Shown in pieces: positions 1-5,869 of a stretch of 7,993 nt of DNA. A model generated the notes under the pieces. That model saw nothing but the letters and a program-made list of their open reading frames with translations. It did no database searches and was not told where the DNA came from. Both the position numbers and the translations under genes were made by a program. Source of the DNA: DASVEG01 sp036380695 (GTDB lineage: Bacteria; Actinomycetota; Acidimicrobiia; Acidimicrobiales; CADCTF01); the NCBI GenBank assembly GCA_036380695.1, contig DASVEG010000196.1, forward strand, positions 1 through 7,993. Direction: 5' to 3'. How positions within the stretch are numbered: position 1 is the stretch's first letter; every line of letters starts with the position of its first letter.

Positions 1-1
1 T

Positions 2-376
2 GCTCGCACCAGTCGCGCGACGCAGGCGGTCGGCTTCTCGCGAGGAGCGCGCGCCGTCGTCGGCGCGCTCGTCCGCGACCCCGGGCTCTTCGAGCGCGTC
101 GTCCTGGTCTGGCCGCCGATGGGATGGGCCGCGGGCGACTACGCGTCGTGGGTCGGACACGAGAAGCTCGCACCCGAGCGCGAGGTCGATCCTGGCGCCG
201 AGGTCTTGGTGATCGCACAGCACATCGACCGCGACCACCCGCTCAAGATGGCCGAGCAGTGGGCAAGGGCCCTCGGCGCCCGGTTGGAGGTCTTCCCTCG
301 GGACGGTCTGCTCTGGGACGCGCACCGCGAACGCTTTGGTGCGGTGCTGTCCGGGTTCCTCAGCGGCACCACCTGA
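2..376 (+). CDS. alpha/beta-hydrolase, 3' part only
   Basis: The frame is open from the left window edge to TGA at 374-376, giving 124 residues; the start lies outside the window. Near the visible N-terminus is GFSRG, a GxSxG nucleophile elbow with Ser as the likely nucleophile. It is followed by a hydrophobic helix and the strand RVVLVWPP. A later strand, EVLVIAQHIDRDHP, carries the expected position of the acid residue. WDAHRERF near the C-terminus supplies a His at the usual place of the third catalytic residue. This order (GxSxG, Asp strand, His before a last helix) fits a small alpha/beta-hydrolase, probably cytoplasmic. The substrate cannot be told from the sequence. It converges on the minus-strand amphi-Trp gene, whose stop is 67 bp away. 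Confidence 0.75.
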   Translation, partial: ARTSRATQAVGFSRGARAVVGALVRDPGLFERVVLVWPPMGWAAGDYASWVGHEKLAPEREVDPGAEVLVIAQHIDRDHPLKMAEQWARALGARLEVFPRDGLLWDAHRERFGAVLSGFLSGTT

Positions 377-442
377 GGGGCGTGCGCGCGGCGCAGGATC
401 CTGCATCCGAACTCGCCTGCTGGTGGCTCCCCTTCTGACTCG

Positions 443-700
443 CTACACGACGACGTCGTCGTCAGCGTCGTCGGAGTCGTCGTCGAGTTCCCACCGGAGC
501 TGGAACTCGACCTCCTCGGCATTGCCCTCGCGTTCGTGCTCGACGCTGAATTCCGCTCGTGCCGGCACGTGGATCCGTTCGCCGGCGACCTGGATGCGGA
601 AGGGCTTGCCTGACTCGAGCGCATCGGCAAGGCGCCGCAGCTTCGCGACGACCTCGGGAGTGGAGTACATGCGCTCGACGTCTCGCGGTTGTTTCGACAT
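443..700 (-). CDS. amphi-Trp domain protein, copy 1
   Basis: An 85-residue acidic protein. Its start STPEVVAKLRRLADALESGK and the later PFRIQVAG and VEFQLRWEL match the amphi-Trp domain (TIGR04354 type), a small domain of unknown function ending in an amphipathic strand with a conserved Trp. The tail is a run of Asp residues. ATG at 698-700 is preferred over upstream starts because GAGGAG lies 7 nt before it and because this is exactly where the second copy at 3426-3707 begins. The two proteins are nearly identical over about 80 residues; this one ends in DDDVVV instead of continuing for 8 more residues. It follows the short zinc-ribbon gene by 31 bp, so the two are probably co-transcribed. 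No ANTAR gene follows, unlike copy 2. Confidence 0.85.
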   Translation of the reverse strand: MSKQPRDVERMYSTPEVVAKLRRLADALESGKPFRIQVAGERIHVPARAEFSVEHEREGNAEEVEFQLRWELDDDSDDADDDVVV

Positions 701-731
701 CGAATGGCTCCTCGTCTCTTCGGTGTTGCGG

Positions 732-854
732 TCAGTCGAGCAGCTTTTCCAGCGCGCCACGGTCGAGCCAGCCACGGCACCCCGGGCAGTAGTCGATCTC
801 CACGCCTTGGCACTCCGAGATGAGGAGCGTGGCAGTGCCGACGGGGCACTTCAC
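732..854 (-). CDS. minimal zf-TFIIB zinc ribbon (reduced paralogue)
   Basis: A 40-residue protein starting at GTG (852-854) with GGAGG five bases upstream. It has the zf-TFIIB pattern: KCPVGTATL, then the YCPGCRG knuckle and WLDRGALEKLL. Cys3 and the CPGC pair are visible as metal ligands. Compared with the 87-residue paralogue at 3735-3998 it lacks one Val (CRG-WLDRG instead of CRGVWLDRG) and the whole 46-residue charged linker, yet ends on the same Asp-TGA. Sequence upstream of the start also resembles copy 2 (CCAAC-AAC followed by a purine-rich stretch). The family is thought to bind zinc; no partner or reaction is established. It may be a functional mini-protein or a decaying copy; the good ribosome binding site argues against complete decay. 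Confidence 0.7.
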   Translation of the reverse strand: MKCPVGTATLLISECQGVEIDYCPGCRGWLDRGALEKLLD

Positions 855-1044
855 TCCTTCCTCCGGTTGTTGGTCCCCAGACGCACCTCGGTGGCCCGCT
901 CGATCCAGCAGAGCGATTGCTGGCGCGAGACCCGATGCTGCGCCGGCGTTTCCGACGACGGCGTGGACGCGCGAGCGACGGTCCAGCAGCTCGAAGCATC
1001 CCTGCGGAGGAACGCCCTGCCGCGGTCGACACTGCGACGACCAG

Positions 1045-1067
1045 CGTGTCAAGGCATCGTTGACACG
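1045..1067. promoter_or_regulatory. operator-like inverted repeat in a divergent gap
   Basis: CGTGTCAA, 7 bases, then TTGACACG: eight perfectly paired positions on each side. It lies between the minus-strand zinc-ribbon gene (start 854) and the plus-strand HTH gene (start 1075), ending only 7 bases before the latter's ATG. Each arm contains TTGACA reading outward, but no convincing -10 box sits at the right distance. A two-half-site operator for a dimeric HTH protein is the simplest reading, with the adjacent HTH protein as the obvious candidate. An RNA hairpin covering the start region is the alternative. Confidence 0.5.
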
Positions 1068-1074
1068 GCCGTAG

Positions 1075-1386
1075 ATGAGTGGCGACATCCGCCGATTGCC
1101 CGACGCTGAAGTTCTGGAGTCATTGCTGGCGCAGGCCCTCGACACGGACCGGCCGGCGCTAGAGACACTCTTTGCTGGCGCGACGCTTTACGCGGACGTC
1201 CACATCTTGCTGGGAAGTCTCGCGGATGAAGCCAGGAGAGCGGGGCACACGTGGGCTGATCTCGGCGACGTACTGGGCGTAACCCGCCAGGCTGCGCAAC
1301 AGCGCTTTGCAGGCGCGTCTGGGCATGGTTCTATGACCGCAGCTCCGGTGGCGGACAACTTCGCAAGGCGACCCCGGCCGAAATAG
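1075..1386 (+). CDS. small HTH DNA-binding protein
   Basis: A 103-residue protein. Residues 1-55 are helical and acidic (LESLLAQALDTDRPALETLF). Residues 58-79 form a helix-turn-helix with the core TWADLGDVLGVTRQAAQQRF, a pattern common in small actinobacterial HTH proteins and likely to contact DNA. The tail is short and basic. ATG 1075 is the only sensible start because TAG lies immediately before it in frame. No Shine-Dalgarno is visible, so the message may be leaderless or nearly so. It is divergent from the zinc-ribbon/amphi-Trp copy 1 and next to the palindrome at 1045-1067, so autoregulation or control of that module is plausible but unproven. The 192 bp after its stop, before the convergent phosphatase gene, hold nothing I recognise. 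Confidence 0.75.
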   Translation: MSGDIRRLPDAEVLESLLAQALDTDRPALETLFAGATLYADVHILLGSLADEARRAGHTWADLGDVLGVTRQAAQQRFAGASGHGSMTAAPVADNFARRPRPK

Positions 1387-1578
1387 CCAGGGCAAGCTAG
1401 ATGTCGGAGACTGACTGACGATCGCAGCGTTCTGTGGACCTGTGCGACCGAGAGTAGGCCGCCGCCGCGGGGTCGCATTGGCGCGCGGGTCGTCGCGAAC
1501 ACTCCCAGGACGCGTTGCGATTGGGCGTTGGCGCACGAGCGAATCCTGTGGCAGTCATATGGCGACGCCGTGTGGACG

Positions 1579-2850
1579 CTACGAGTGGAAGTCGATAAGG
1601 AAGGCGGTGGTGTCGTCGCTCAAGACACCGTGGTGGTCCAAGACCGTATGTGACAGTTGACGGACGGTCTCCGCTGCGTCGAGACCGTCACGGGACCGAG
1701 CACCGAGGAGTTCGACGAGGCGTTCCTCCCCGAAGTCCTCACCGCCGGGCCGATGGGAGTCCACCACGCCGTCAGTGATGAAGAAGACGCGGTCACCTGG
1801 CTCGAGAACGGCATGGGCGATCTCGACCACGCCGTCGCCGATGACGCGGTCGCCGGCGACGCCATGACCGAGTCCGGCCGGCAGGGTCGGCTCGCACGAC
1901 ATGCGGCCCACGACGTCACCGTCGCGGACCAGCAGAGGCAACGGGTGACCGACGTTGATCCACGTCAAGCGCCCCCCGATCAGGTCGAGCCGTCCGAGGA
2001 TGCAGGTGACGTACTCCTCGCCGCGCCCCCTCCCCGCGATGGCGGTGTCCATGGCCAGGTAGGTGGCTTCGAGGTCGAGGCCCGAACGTCGGCTGTGGCG
2101 ATAGCTGCTCACCGCCAGGTGGGCGAGTTGGCTCGACTCCAGCCCGTGGCCCATCGCATCGAACACGGCGAAGTCCAACATGTCGCCGTTCACCGCGTAG
2201 TCGAACGAGTCGCCACCGACCTCGTATGCAGGCTGAATGAGTCCCGCGACCGACACCCGCCCGCTGTCCAAGCTCAACGGCGGCAACAGGTCCCACTGCA
2301 TCTCGGCCGCCAGGCTGAACTTCTCGCTGCGTCGCAGGGACGTGTAGGCGTCGGTGCACTGGCCTCGTGTAACCAGCAATGCGGCAACCACGCCAGCGAG
2401 GCTGTCGGCCAGAGCGCGACCCTCGTCATCGACCGTCGAGACGGTGACGCACATCACGCCGAGGCGGGCTGCACCGTCGACCACCACGCTCCACAGCCTC
2501 ACGCCGTCGTCGACTGGTTCCTCGACCTGTTTGGTCGTGGTGAACGAGCGGCCGCCGGTCGAGGTGTCCATGTCCATCGACGCGGTCGCAGCCGACCCGA
2601 CGATGGGCACGAGGCGCCGCTGCTCGAAGTCGGTCACGTACACCGAAAGGTCGTGCATCCCGAACACCGCGACGCGCCGCCCAAGGAACGCGCCGAGATG
2701 ATCGGGAGCTTCTCGTCGGGACTCGTGTAGCAACGAAGCGACCTGTGCGTACGCGCCCAACGACAGCCGGCCACTCGGATCGCCAGGCGTGAGCGCGTCT
2801 TCGCCAACGTCCGCCATCGCCGGATGCTCGGCCGGAGACTCGTTCTGCAT
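1579..2850 (-). CDS. GAF-SpoIIE (PPM-type) serine/threonine phosphatase
   Basis: A 423-residue protein. Residues about 30-165 look like a GAF sensor domain. From about 175 on it is an RsbU/SpoIIE-type metal-dependent phosphatase: the linker KFSLAAEMQWDLLPP, GGDSFDY (212), DAMGHGLESS (231), NVGHPLPLL (299), PGDRVFFITDGVVDS (351) and SDDTTAFLI (411). The Asp residues that bind the two metals are present. Such enzymes dephosphorylate anti-sigma-factor antagonists in partner-switching pathways, so the likely role is release of a stress sigma factor. No antagonist or kinase gene is in the window. ATG 2850 is chosen; the upstream in-frame TTG (2877) has no ribosome binding site, and the site for 2850 is itself weak. 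The soluble protein has no signal peptide. Confidence 0.88.
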   Translation of the reverse strand: MQNESPAEHPAMADVGEDALTPGDPSGRLSLGAYAQVASLLHESRREAPDHLGAFLGRRVAVFGMHDLSVYVTDFEQRRLVPIVGSAATASMDMDTSTGGRSFTTTKQVEEPVDDGVRLWSVVVDGAARLGVMCVTVSTVDDEGRALADSLAGVVAALLVTRGQCTDAYTSLRRSEKFSLAAEMQWDLLPPLSLDSGRVSVAGLIQPAYEVGGDSFDYAVNGDMLDFAVFDAMGHGLESSQLAHLAVSSYRHSRRSGLDLEATYLAMDTAIAGRGRGEEYVTCILGRLDLIGGRLTWINVGHPLPLLVRDGDVVGRMSCEPTLPAGLGHGVAGDRVIGDGVVEIAHAVLEPGDRVFFITDGVVDSHRPGGEDFGEERLVELLGARSRDGLDAAETVRQLSHTVLDHHGVLSDDTTAFLIDFHS

Positions 2851-3219
2851 CTCGATCGCTTTCCCACGAGGGGCCAACGACGCGCTACCGGGGTCTGGGG
2901 CACGTGCCGGGAAAGGCCACCACGCACACGCGTGCGCGACGACAGCGTACCTCCGTCGTCATCGCACACGGTCTGGGGGCTCCACGTCGTCAGTGCCGCC
3001 GCCCTCGGGCGTCATCACGGCATCCGACCGATGTCCGGGTCGCGCATTTGTTGTTCAGCGCTTCCTGCGCGGGAAGCTCGAGTCGCTGGGCCACCTCGGG
3101 CCTTCCGGAACGGCGCTGCTGGAGGAGCCTCCTCACCGGCGGTCCCACGCAGCGGTCCGCCATCGACCAACGAAGGTACTAACTACGCGCCCTCGGCTGA
3201 CCTCGGCGGGGGACCATCG
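2851..3219. other. 369-bp stretch with no supported gene
   Basis: It lies between the start of the phosphatase gene and the stop of the ANTAR gene, both on the minus strand. Frames here are broken or lack ribosome binding sites, and their composition is Arg-rich in the way of non-coding high-GC DNA. It probably holds the phosphatase promoter, but I see no clear -35/-10 pair. A 10-bp palindrome GGCACGTGCC is at 2899-2908. Nothing else stands out. Confidence 0.5.
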
Positions 3220-3429
3220 TCACCGCTCGGGAGAGAACCGCACGCGACGGGCGACAACGTCGGCGGCGACCGCTTCCAGGGCACGTTGGTGCGCATCCGC
3301 GGCCGCCATCAACCGCATGGCTGCCGCTTCGAGCGAATCTCCGATCTGCACCGCCATCATCCCGACGGCTTGATGCACCTGTGCGTCAAGACCGAGCAGT
3401 CGAGCGAAGTCAACGGAGTCGACCGTCAC
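3220..3429 (-). CDS. stand-alone ANTAR domain protein
   Basis: A 69-residue protein. Residues about 18-62 match the ANTAR three-helix domain: VHQAVGMMAVQIGDSLEAAA, then the RLM..A..H...L spacing and VAADVV at the end. ANTAR domains bind paired hexaloop hairpins in nascent RNA and prevent termination. They normally sit behind a receiver or GAF sensor; here only about 17 residues precede the domain, so no sensor is attached. The start is GTG at 3427-3429, which overlaps the stop of the amphi-Trp gene as GTGA and has GGAGG four bases upstream, so translation is probably coupled. It is the last gene of the cluster, 370 bp before the GAF-containing phosphatase. Target RNAs cannot be named from the sequence. 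Confidence 0.75.
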   Translation of the reverse strand: MTVDSVDFARLLGLDAQVHQAVGMMAVQIGDSLEAAAMRLMAAADAHQRALEAVAADVVARRVRFSPER

Positions 3430-3707
3430 GGCACCTCCAGGTCACGTAGGTGATCGCCGGGGACGACGTCGTCGTCCGCGGCTTCGGTGTCGTCTTCGAG
3501 TTCCCACCGGAGCTGGAACTCGACCTCCTCGACATTGTCTTCGTGCTCGGCGCTGAACGCTGCCCGTGCGGGCACGTTGATCCGCGCGCCCGCGACTTGG
3601 ATGCGGAAGGGCTTGCCTGACTCGAGCGCATCCGCGAGGCGTCGCAGCTTGGCGACGACCTCGGGAGTGGAGCCGATGCGCTCGACGTCTCGCGGGTGTT
3701 TCGACAT
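3426..3707 (-). CDS. amphi-Trp domain protein, copy 2
   Basis: A 93-residue protein and the intact-looking paralogue of 443-700. Shared features are STPEVVAKLRRLADALESGK, PFRIQVAG, VPARA and VEFQLRWEL with the conserved Trp, followed by an acidic stretch. It continues 8 residues further than copy 1 (PGDHLRDLEVP at the end), and this extra tail carries the GGAGG ribosome binding site of the ANTAR gene. ATG at 3705-3707 has GAGGAG five bases upstream. It follows the zinc-ribbon gene by 27 bp. The function of the domain is unknown. Repeated pairing with a zinc ribbon and coupling to an RNA-binding ANTAR protein suggest a joint role, but that is inference. Confidence 0.88.
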   Translation of the reverse strand: MSKHPRDVERIGSTPEVVAKLRRLADALESGKPFRIQVAGARINVPARAAFSAEHEDNVEEVEFQLRWELEDDTEAADDDVVPGDHLRDLEVP

Positions 3708-3734
3708 CAGAGCTCCTCGTCTGGCGAGTGTCGG

Positions 3735-3998
3735 TCAGTCGAACTCGAACATCTCGCTCATCCAGCCCTTCTTCTGCTTCTTTCGTCCGGGATACTCGTC
3801 GTGTCGATCGGGCTCGCGACGGCCCTGCTGCGGTCGGCGTCCGCGGTCGTCATCGGCCCAGTCGTCGTCGGCTCTGACGAGGAGCTTGTCCAGCTCGCCG
3901 CGGTCGAGCCACACGCCACGGCACTCGGGGCAGTAGTCGATCTCCACGCCTTGGCGCTCCGAGATGACGAGCGTGGCACTGTCAACGGGGCATTTCAT
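3735..3998 (-). CDS. zf-TFIIB zinc ribbon protein, full-length copy
   Basis: An 87-residue protein. Residues 1-40 are a zf-TFIIB zinc ribbon: MKCPVDSATL, VEIDYCPECRGVWLDRGEL, DKLL. Residues 41-86 form a highly charged linker that starts Asp-rich (RADDDWADDD), becomes basic (GRKKQKKG) and ends in an aromatic acidic tail, WMSEMFEFD. The family is small and of unsettled function; zinc binding through Cys3 and CPEC is expected. ATG 3998 is chosen because MKCP is the family's usual start; its ribosome binding site is poor. The TerC gene ends 114 bp upstream and the amphi-Trp gene starts 27 bp downstream, so it is likely part of the same transcript. Confidence 0.88.
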   Translation of the reverse strand: MKCPVDSATLVISERQGVEIDYCPECRGVWLDRGELDKLLVRADDDWADDDRGRRPQQGRREPDRHDEYPGRKKQKKGWMSEMFEFD

Positions 3999-4112
3999 TG
4001 CTGTCGTCCAGTTGGTTGGTCCAGCGCGGGTCGAAGCGTTGGGCGCTTGTCACGCTGCGAGTCCGGCTCGGTCGGGACTGGTCGGTCTCGGAACGGGTCG
4101 ACACCGCCAGGC

Positions 4113-5135
4113 TCATCGATGGCTGTCCGCGTCGTTGGCTCCGGACGGAACGGCTCCGTTCCGATGGTCGCGGGCGTCGGCGCGCAGCGATGCCACGACG
4201 GCGCCGGTGATGACGACGGCGATGAACCCGAGTGAGACGAAGGTCGGCAAGTGAACCTCGAAAGGCTTGCCGATCAGCAGCATCTTGATGCCCACGAAGG
4301 CGAGGATCACTCCTAGGCCGACGTTGAGGTATCGGAACTTGCCTTGCATGCCGCCGAGCAGGAAGTACAGCGAACGCAAGCCGAGGATGGCGAACGCGTT
4401 GGCGGCGAAGACGATGAACGGCTCACGGCTGACGGCGAGGATGGCGGGAACGGAGTCGACGGCGAAGACGACGTCGGTTGCCTCGATGAGCACCAGCACC
4501 GCGAACAGCGGTGTGGCCAGCCGCTTGCCGTTGGTCCTCGTGAACAGCTTCTGCCCGTCGTAGGTGGTGGTGGTCGGCACGACGCGCCGCACGAGGCGCA
4601 TGGCGATGTTGGCGTTGTAGTCGACCTGTTCGGACTCGTCGTGGTGGGCGATCTTCCAGGCGGTGTAGAGCAGGAACGCTCCGAAGATGTAGAGGATCCA
4701 CTCGAAGCGTTCGATGAGCTCGACGCCGGCGAAGATGAAGATGCCGCGCAGGACGAGCGCGCCGAAGATGCCCCAGAACAGGACCCGGAACTGGTACTCG
4801 CGGGGCACCCGGAAGAACGAGAAGATGACGGCCCACACGAAGACGTTGTCGATGGACAGGCTCTTCTCGATGAGGAAGCCGGCGTAGTACTCCCCGCCCG
4901 CCTGCCCTCCCTGCCACACCAACAGGACGACGCCGAACGCGAGCCCGAGCGAGATCCACACCGCCGACTCGATCGCCGCTTCCCGGACGGTGATCACGTG
5001 GGCGGTGCGGTGCACCAGCAGCAGGTCGACGATCAACATCGCGACGATCGCGCCAACCAGCCCGAGCCACAGCCAGGCGGGAACGTCGAAGCTTGCGAAC
5101 TCGCGGGCGGCGTCGCCCGCGGCGGCCAGCGTCAT
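4113..5135 (-). CDS. TerC-family integral membrane protein
   Basis: A 340-residue protein with about eight or nine hydrophobic segments. TerC/Alx hallmarks are EKSLSIDNVFVWAVIF (90-105) and IEATDVVFAVDSVPAI (217-232), both with acidic residues inside membrane segments, plus GLRSLYFLLGG (252-262). Length and motif order are normal for the family. Members act in the cytoplasmic membrane and are linked to tellurite resistance or to manganese and pH homeostasis; the acidic membrane residues are likely metal ligands. The start ATG overlaps the usp stop as ATGA (5132-5135), which indicates coupled translation; no strong ribosome binding site is seen. The C-terminal 25 residues are a polar, probably cytoplasmic tail. 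I assign the family with confidence but not the substrate. Confidence 0.93.
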   Translation of the reverse strand: MTLAAAGDAAREFASFDVPAWLWLGLVGAIVAMLIVDLLLVHRTAHVITVREAAIESAVWISLGLAFGVVLLVWQGGQAGGEYYAGFLIEKSLSIDNVFVWAVIFSFFRVPREYQFRVLFWGIFGALVLRGIFIFAGVELIERFEWILYIFGAFLLYTAWKIAHHDESEQVDYNANIAMRLVRRVVPTTTTYDGQKLFTRTNGKRLATPLFAVLVLIEATDVVFAVDSVPAILAVSREPFIVFAANAFAILGLRSLYFLLGGMQGKFRYLNVGLGVILAFVGIKMLLIGKPFEVHLPTFVSLGFIAVVITGAVVASLRADARDHRNGAVPSGANDADSHR

Positions 5136-5719
5136 GTGGGCCCGATCAGTACCGGGACCGACTTCGCCTGGCCCCCTGGCCGCGTCCGAAGGTGCGCCTT
5201 CGCTGCCAGCCGGCTGCCGGCGACGATCAGCTCGTAGCCGTTCTCCAGCGCGTAGTGCTGCAGCGCGTGGGCGGGCTCGCCGAAGAGGATGACGGTCGCC
5301 ACGGGGACGGCAGTCCTGCCCGACACGTCCCCGGCGAGCACGTCGAGGCGCTCCTGTGCCTCGCGTTGGGTGTCCTCGCCCCGCACCGTCGAAGACGCCT
5401 CGATGTCGACGACCGCGGCGAGGGTCACCGAGGTCATCTGCGGGCCGAGCATGCCCAGCGCGGCATCGAGCGCAGCCTGGGAGTCAGCCGTCCCGTCGTG
5501 GGCGACGAGCAGGTCCAGCCCGCCGGGCGGCAGCGGTCGCGGCGGCTCGACGGGCCGGTGACGGTCAGCCGTGATCGCCAGAGGCACGGCGAGCGGCCCG
5601 AGGAACAGGAACGGCACGGCCCAGGCAAAGGTGTCGTGTCCCCGCCGGCGCATCACCGCGACGGCGACGACACCGATGGCGAGCCAGCCACCAAGGATCG
5701 CAACCGCGAGCCCGCTCAC
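5132..5719 (-). CDS. membrane-anchored UspA-domain protein
   Basis: A 195-residue protein. Two hydrophobic helices lie at the N-terminus (about 4-22 and 31-51), separated by the basic loop RRRGHD. A Pro-rich linker (57-65) and a UspA domain (68-195) follow. Usp signs are LDLLVAHDGTADSQAALDAA (68-87), FGEPAHALQHYALENGYELI and IVAGSR. The usual ATP-binding GxxG after GSR is not conserved (Leu takes the second Gly place), so nucleotide binding is uncertain. GTG 5719 is chosen: GGAG lies 6 bases upstream and it overlaps the stop of a 30-codon ORF as GTGA. An earlier start at 5857 would add a basic, non-conserved extension. The next gene, for TerC, overlaps by 4 bp, suggesting that the two membrane proteins are made together and perhaps interact. 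Confidence 0.82.
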   Translation of the reverse strand: MSGLAVAILGGWLAIGVVAVAVMRRRGHDTFAWAVPFLFLGPLAVPLAITADRHRPVEPPRPLPPGGLDLLVAHDGTADSQAALDAALGMLGPQMTSVTLAAVVDIEASSTVRGEDTQREAQERLDVLAGDVSGRTAVPVATVILFGEPAHALQHYALENGYELIVAGSRLAAKAHLRTRPGGQAKSVPVLIGPT

Positions 5720-5808
5720 GATTGTCTCCAAACACGGAACCCCGCCGACGGGGTCGGGTCCGCTGCCGGCGCGCGCCGGCCGCGGGACAACTGAACGCGT
5801 TCCAACAT
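5716..5808 (-). CDS. 30-codon ORF, possible leader peptide
   Basis: Runs from ATG at 5806-5808 to TGA at 5716-5718. GAGGAG with a 5-base spacer sits before the ATG and is the best ribosome binding site in the cluster. The stop overlaps the usp GTG start as GTGA. The predicted peptide begins MLERVQLSRGRRAP, is basic and Pro/Ala-rich, and resembles no family I know. Two strong inverted repeats lie inside it. The arrangement suggests a translated leader that couples ribosome movement to usp-terC expression. The alternative is that this ATG is the true start of a longer protein with a frameshift into usp, but the usp GTG has its own ribosome binding site, so I favour a separate small ORF. Confidence 0.5.
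   Translation of the reverse strand: MLERVQLSRGRRAPAADPTPSAGFRVWRQS
5739..5780 (-). promoter_or_regulatory. two hairpin-forming repeats ahead of usp
   Basis: The first is the 16-bp perfect palindrome GCCGGCGCGCGCCGGC at 5765-5780. The second is ACCCCG, a 4-base loop and CGGGGT at 5739-5754, ending 10 bases before the usp GGAG ribosome binding site. Both lie within the 30-codon ORF, so a translating ribosome would unfold them. This fits control of usp-terC by structure in the message, though GC-rich DNA gives such repeats by chance fairly often. Confidence 0.35.
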
Positions 5809-5869
5809 CTCTTCTCCTCAATGAAGTCCTGCGACTAGGGATGGGCCAGCGCGCCAAGGCGCGCCGAAG

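Larger units (their letters stand above)
443..854 (-). repeat. paralogous two-gene module, copy 1 (zf-TFIIB plus amphi-Trp)
   Basis: This block and 3426-3998 carry the same two genes in the same order and strand. Similarity covers both coding regions, the intergenic ends (GACTGACCG after the zinc ribbon, AGACGAGGAG before amphi-Trp) and a few dozen bases upstream. Copy 1 is shorter because the linker of the zinc-ribbon gene is missing. Confidence 0.75.
3426..3998 (-). repeat. paralogous two-gene module, copy 2 (zf-TFIIB plus amphi-Trp)
   Basis: The longer copy of the module also found at 443-854. It retains the 46-codon zinc-ribbon linker and an extended amphi-Trp tail that leads into the ANTAR gene. 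Confidence 0.75.

Noticed and set aside
381..404. TGCGC-GCG-GCGCA repeat next to the palindrome GCAGGATCCTGC, between convergent genes, as a terminator
   Set aside because: No T-run follows on either strand and the stems are short, so I could not support a terminator.
139..1109. Long open frames on both strands across 139-1109
   Set aside because: Arg/Ser/Pro-rich translations overlapping the real amphi-Trp and zinc-ribbon genes in other frames; typical high-GC shadow frames.
1657..2730. 357-codon plus-strand frame opposite the phosphatase
   Set aside because: It lies antisense to a gene with all phosphatase motifs, and its His/Asp/Val-rich composition mirrors the opposite strand.
2923..2936. 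CG-rich alternating stretch around CACGCGTG as a regulatory site
   Set aside because: Only 8 bp are symmetric, which is expected by chance in GC-rich DNA.
2851..3219. Short ATG frames on the minus strand, including two overlapping by ATGA near 2960
   Set aside because: Only 18 and 25 codons, no ribosome binding sites and no recognisable content; the overlap can arise by chance.
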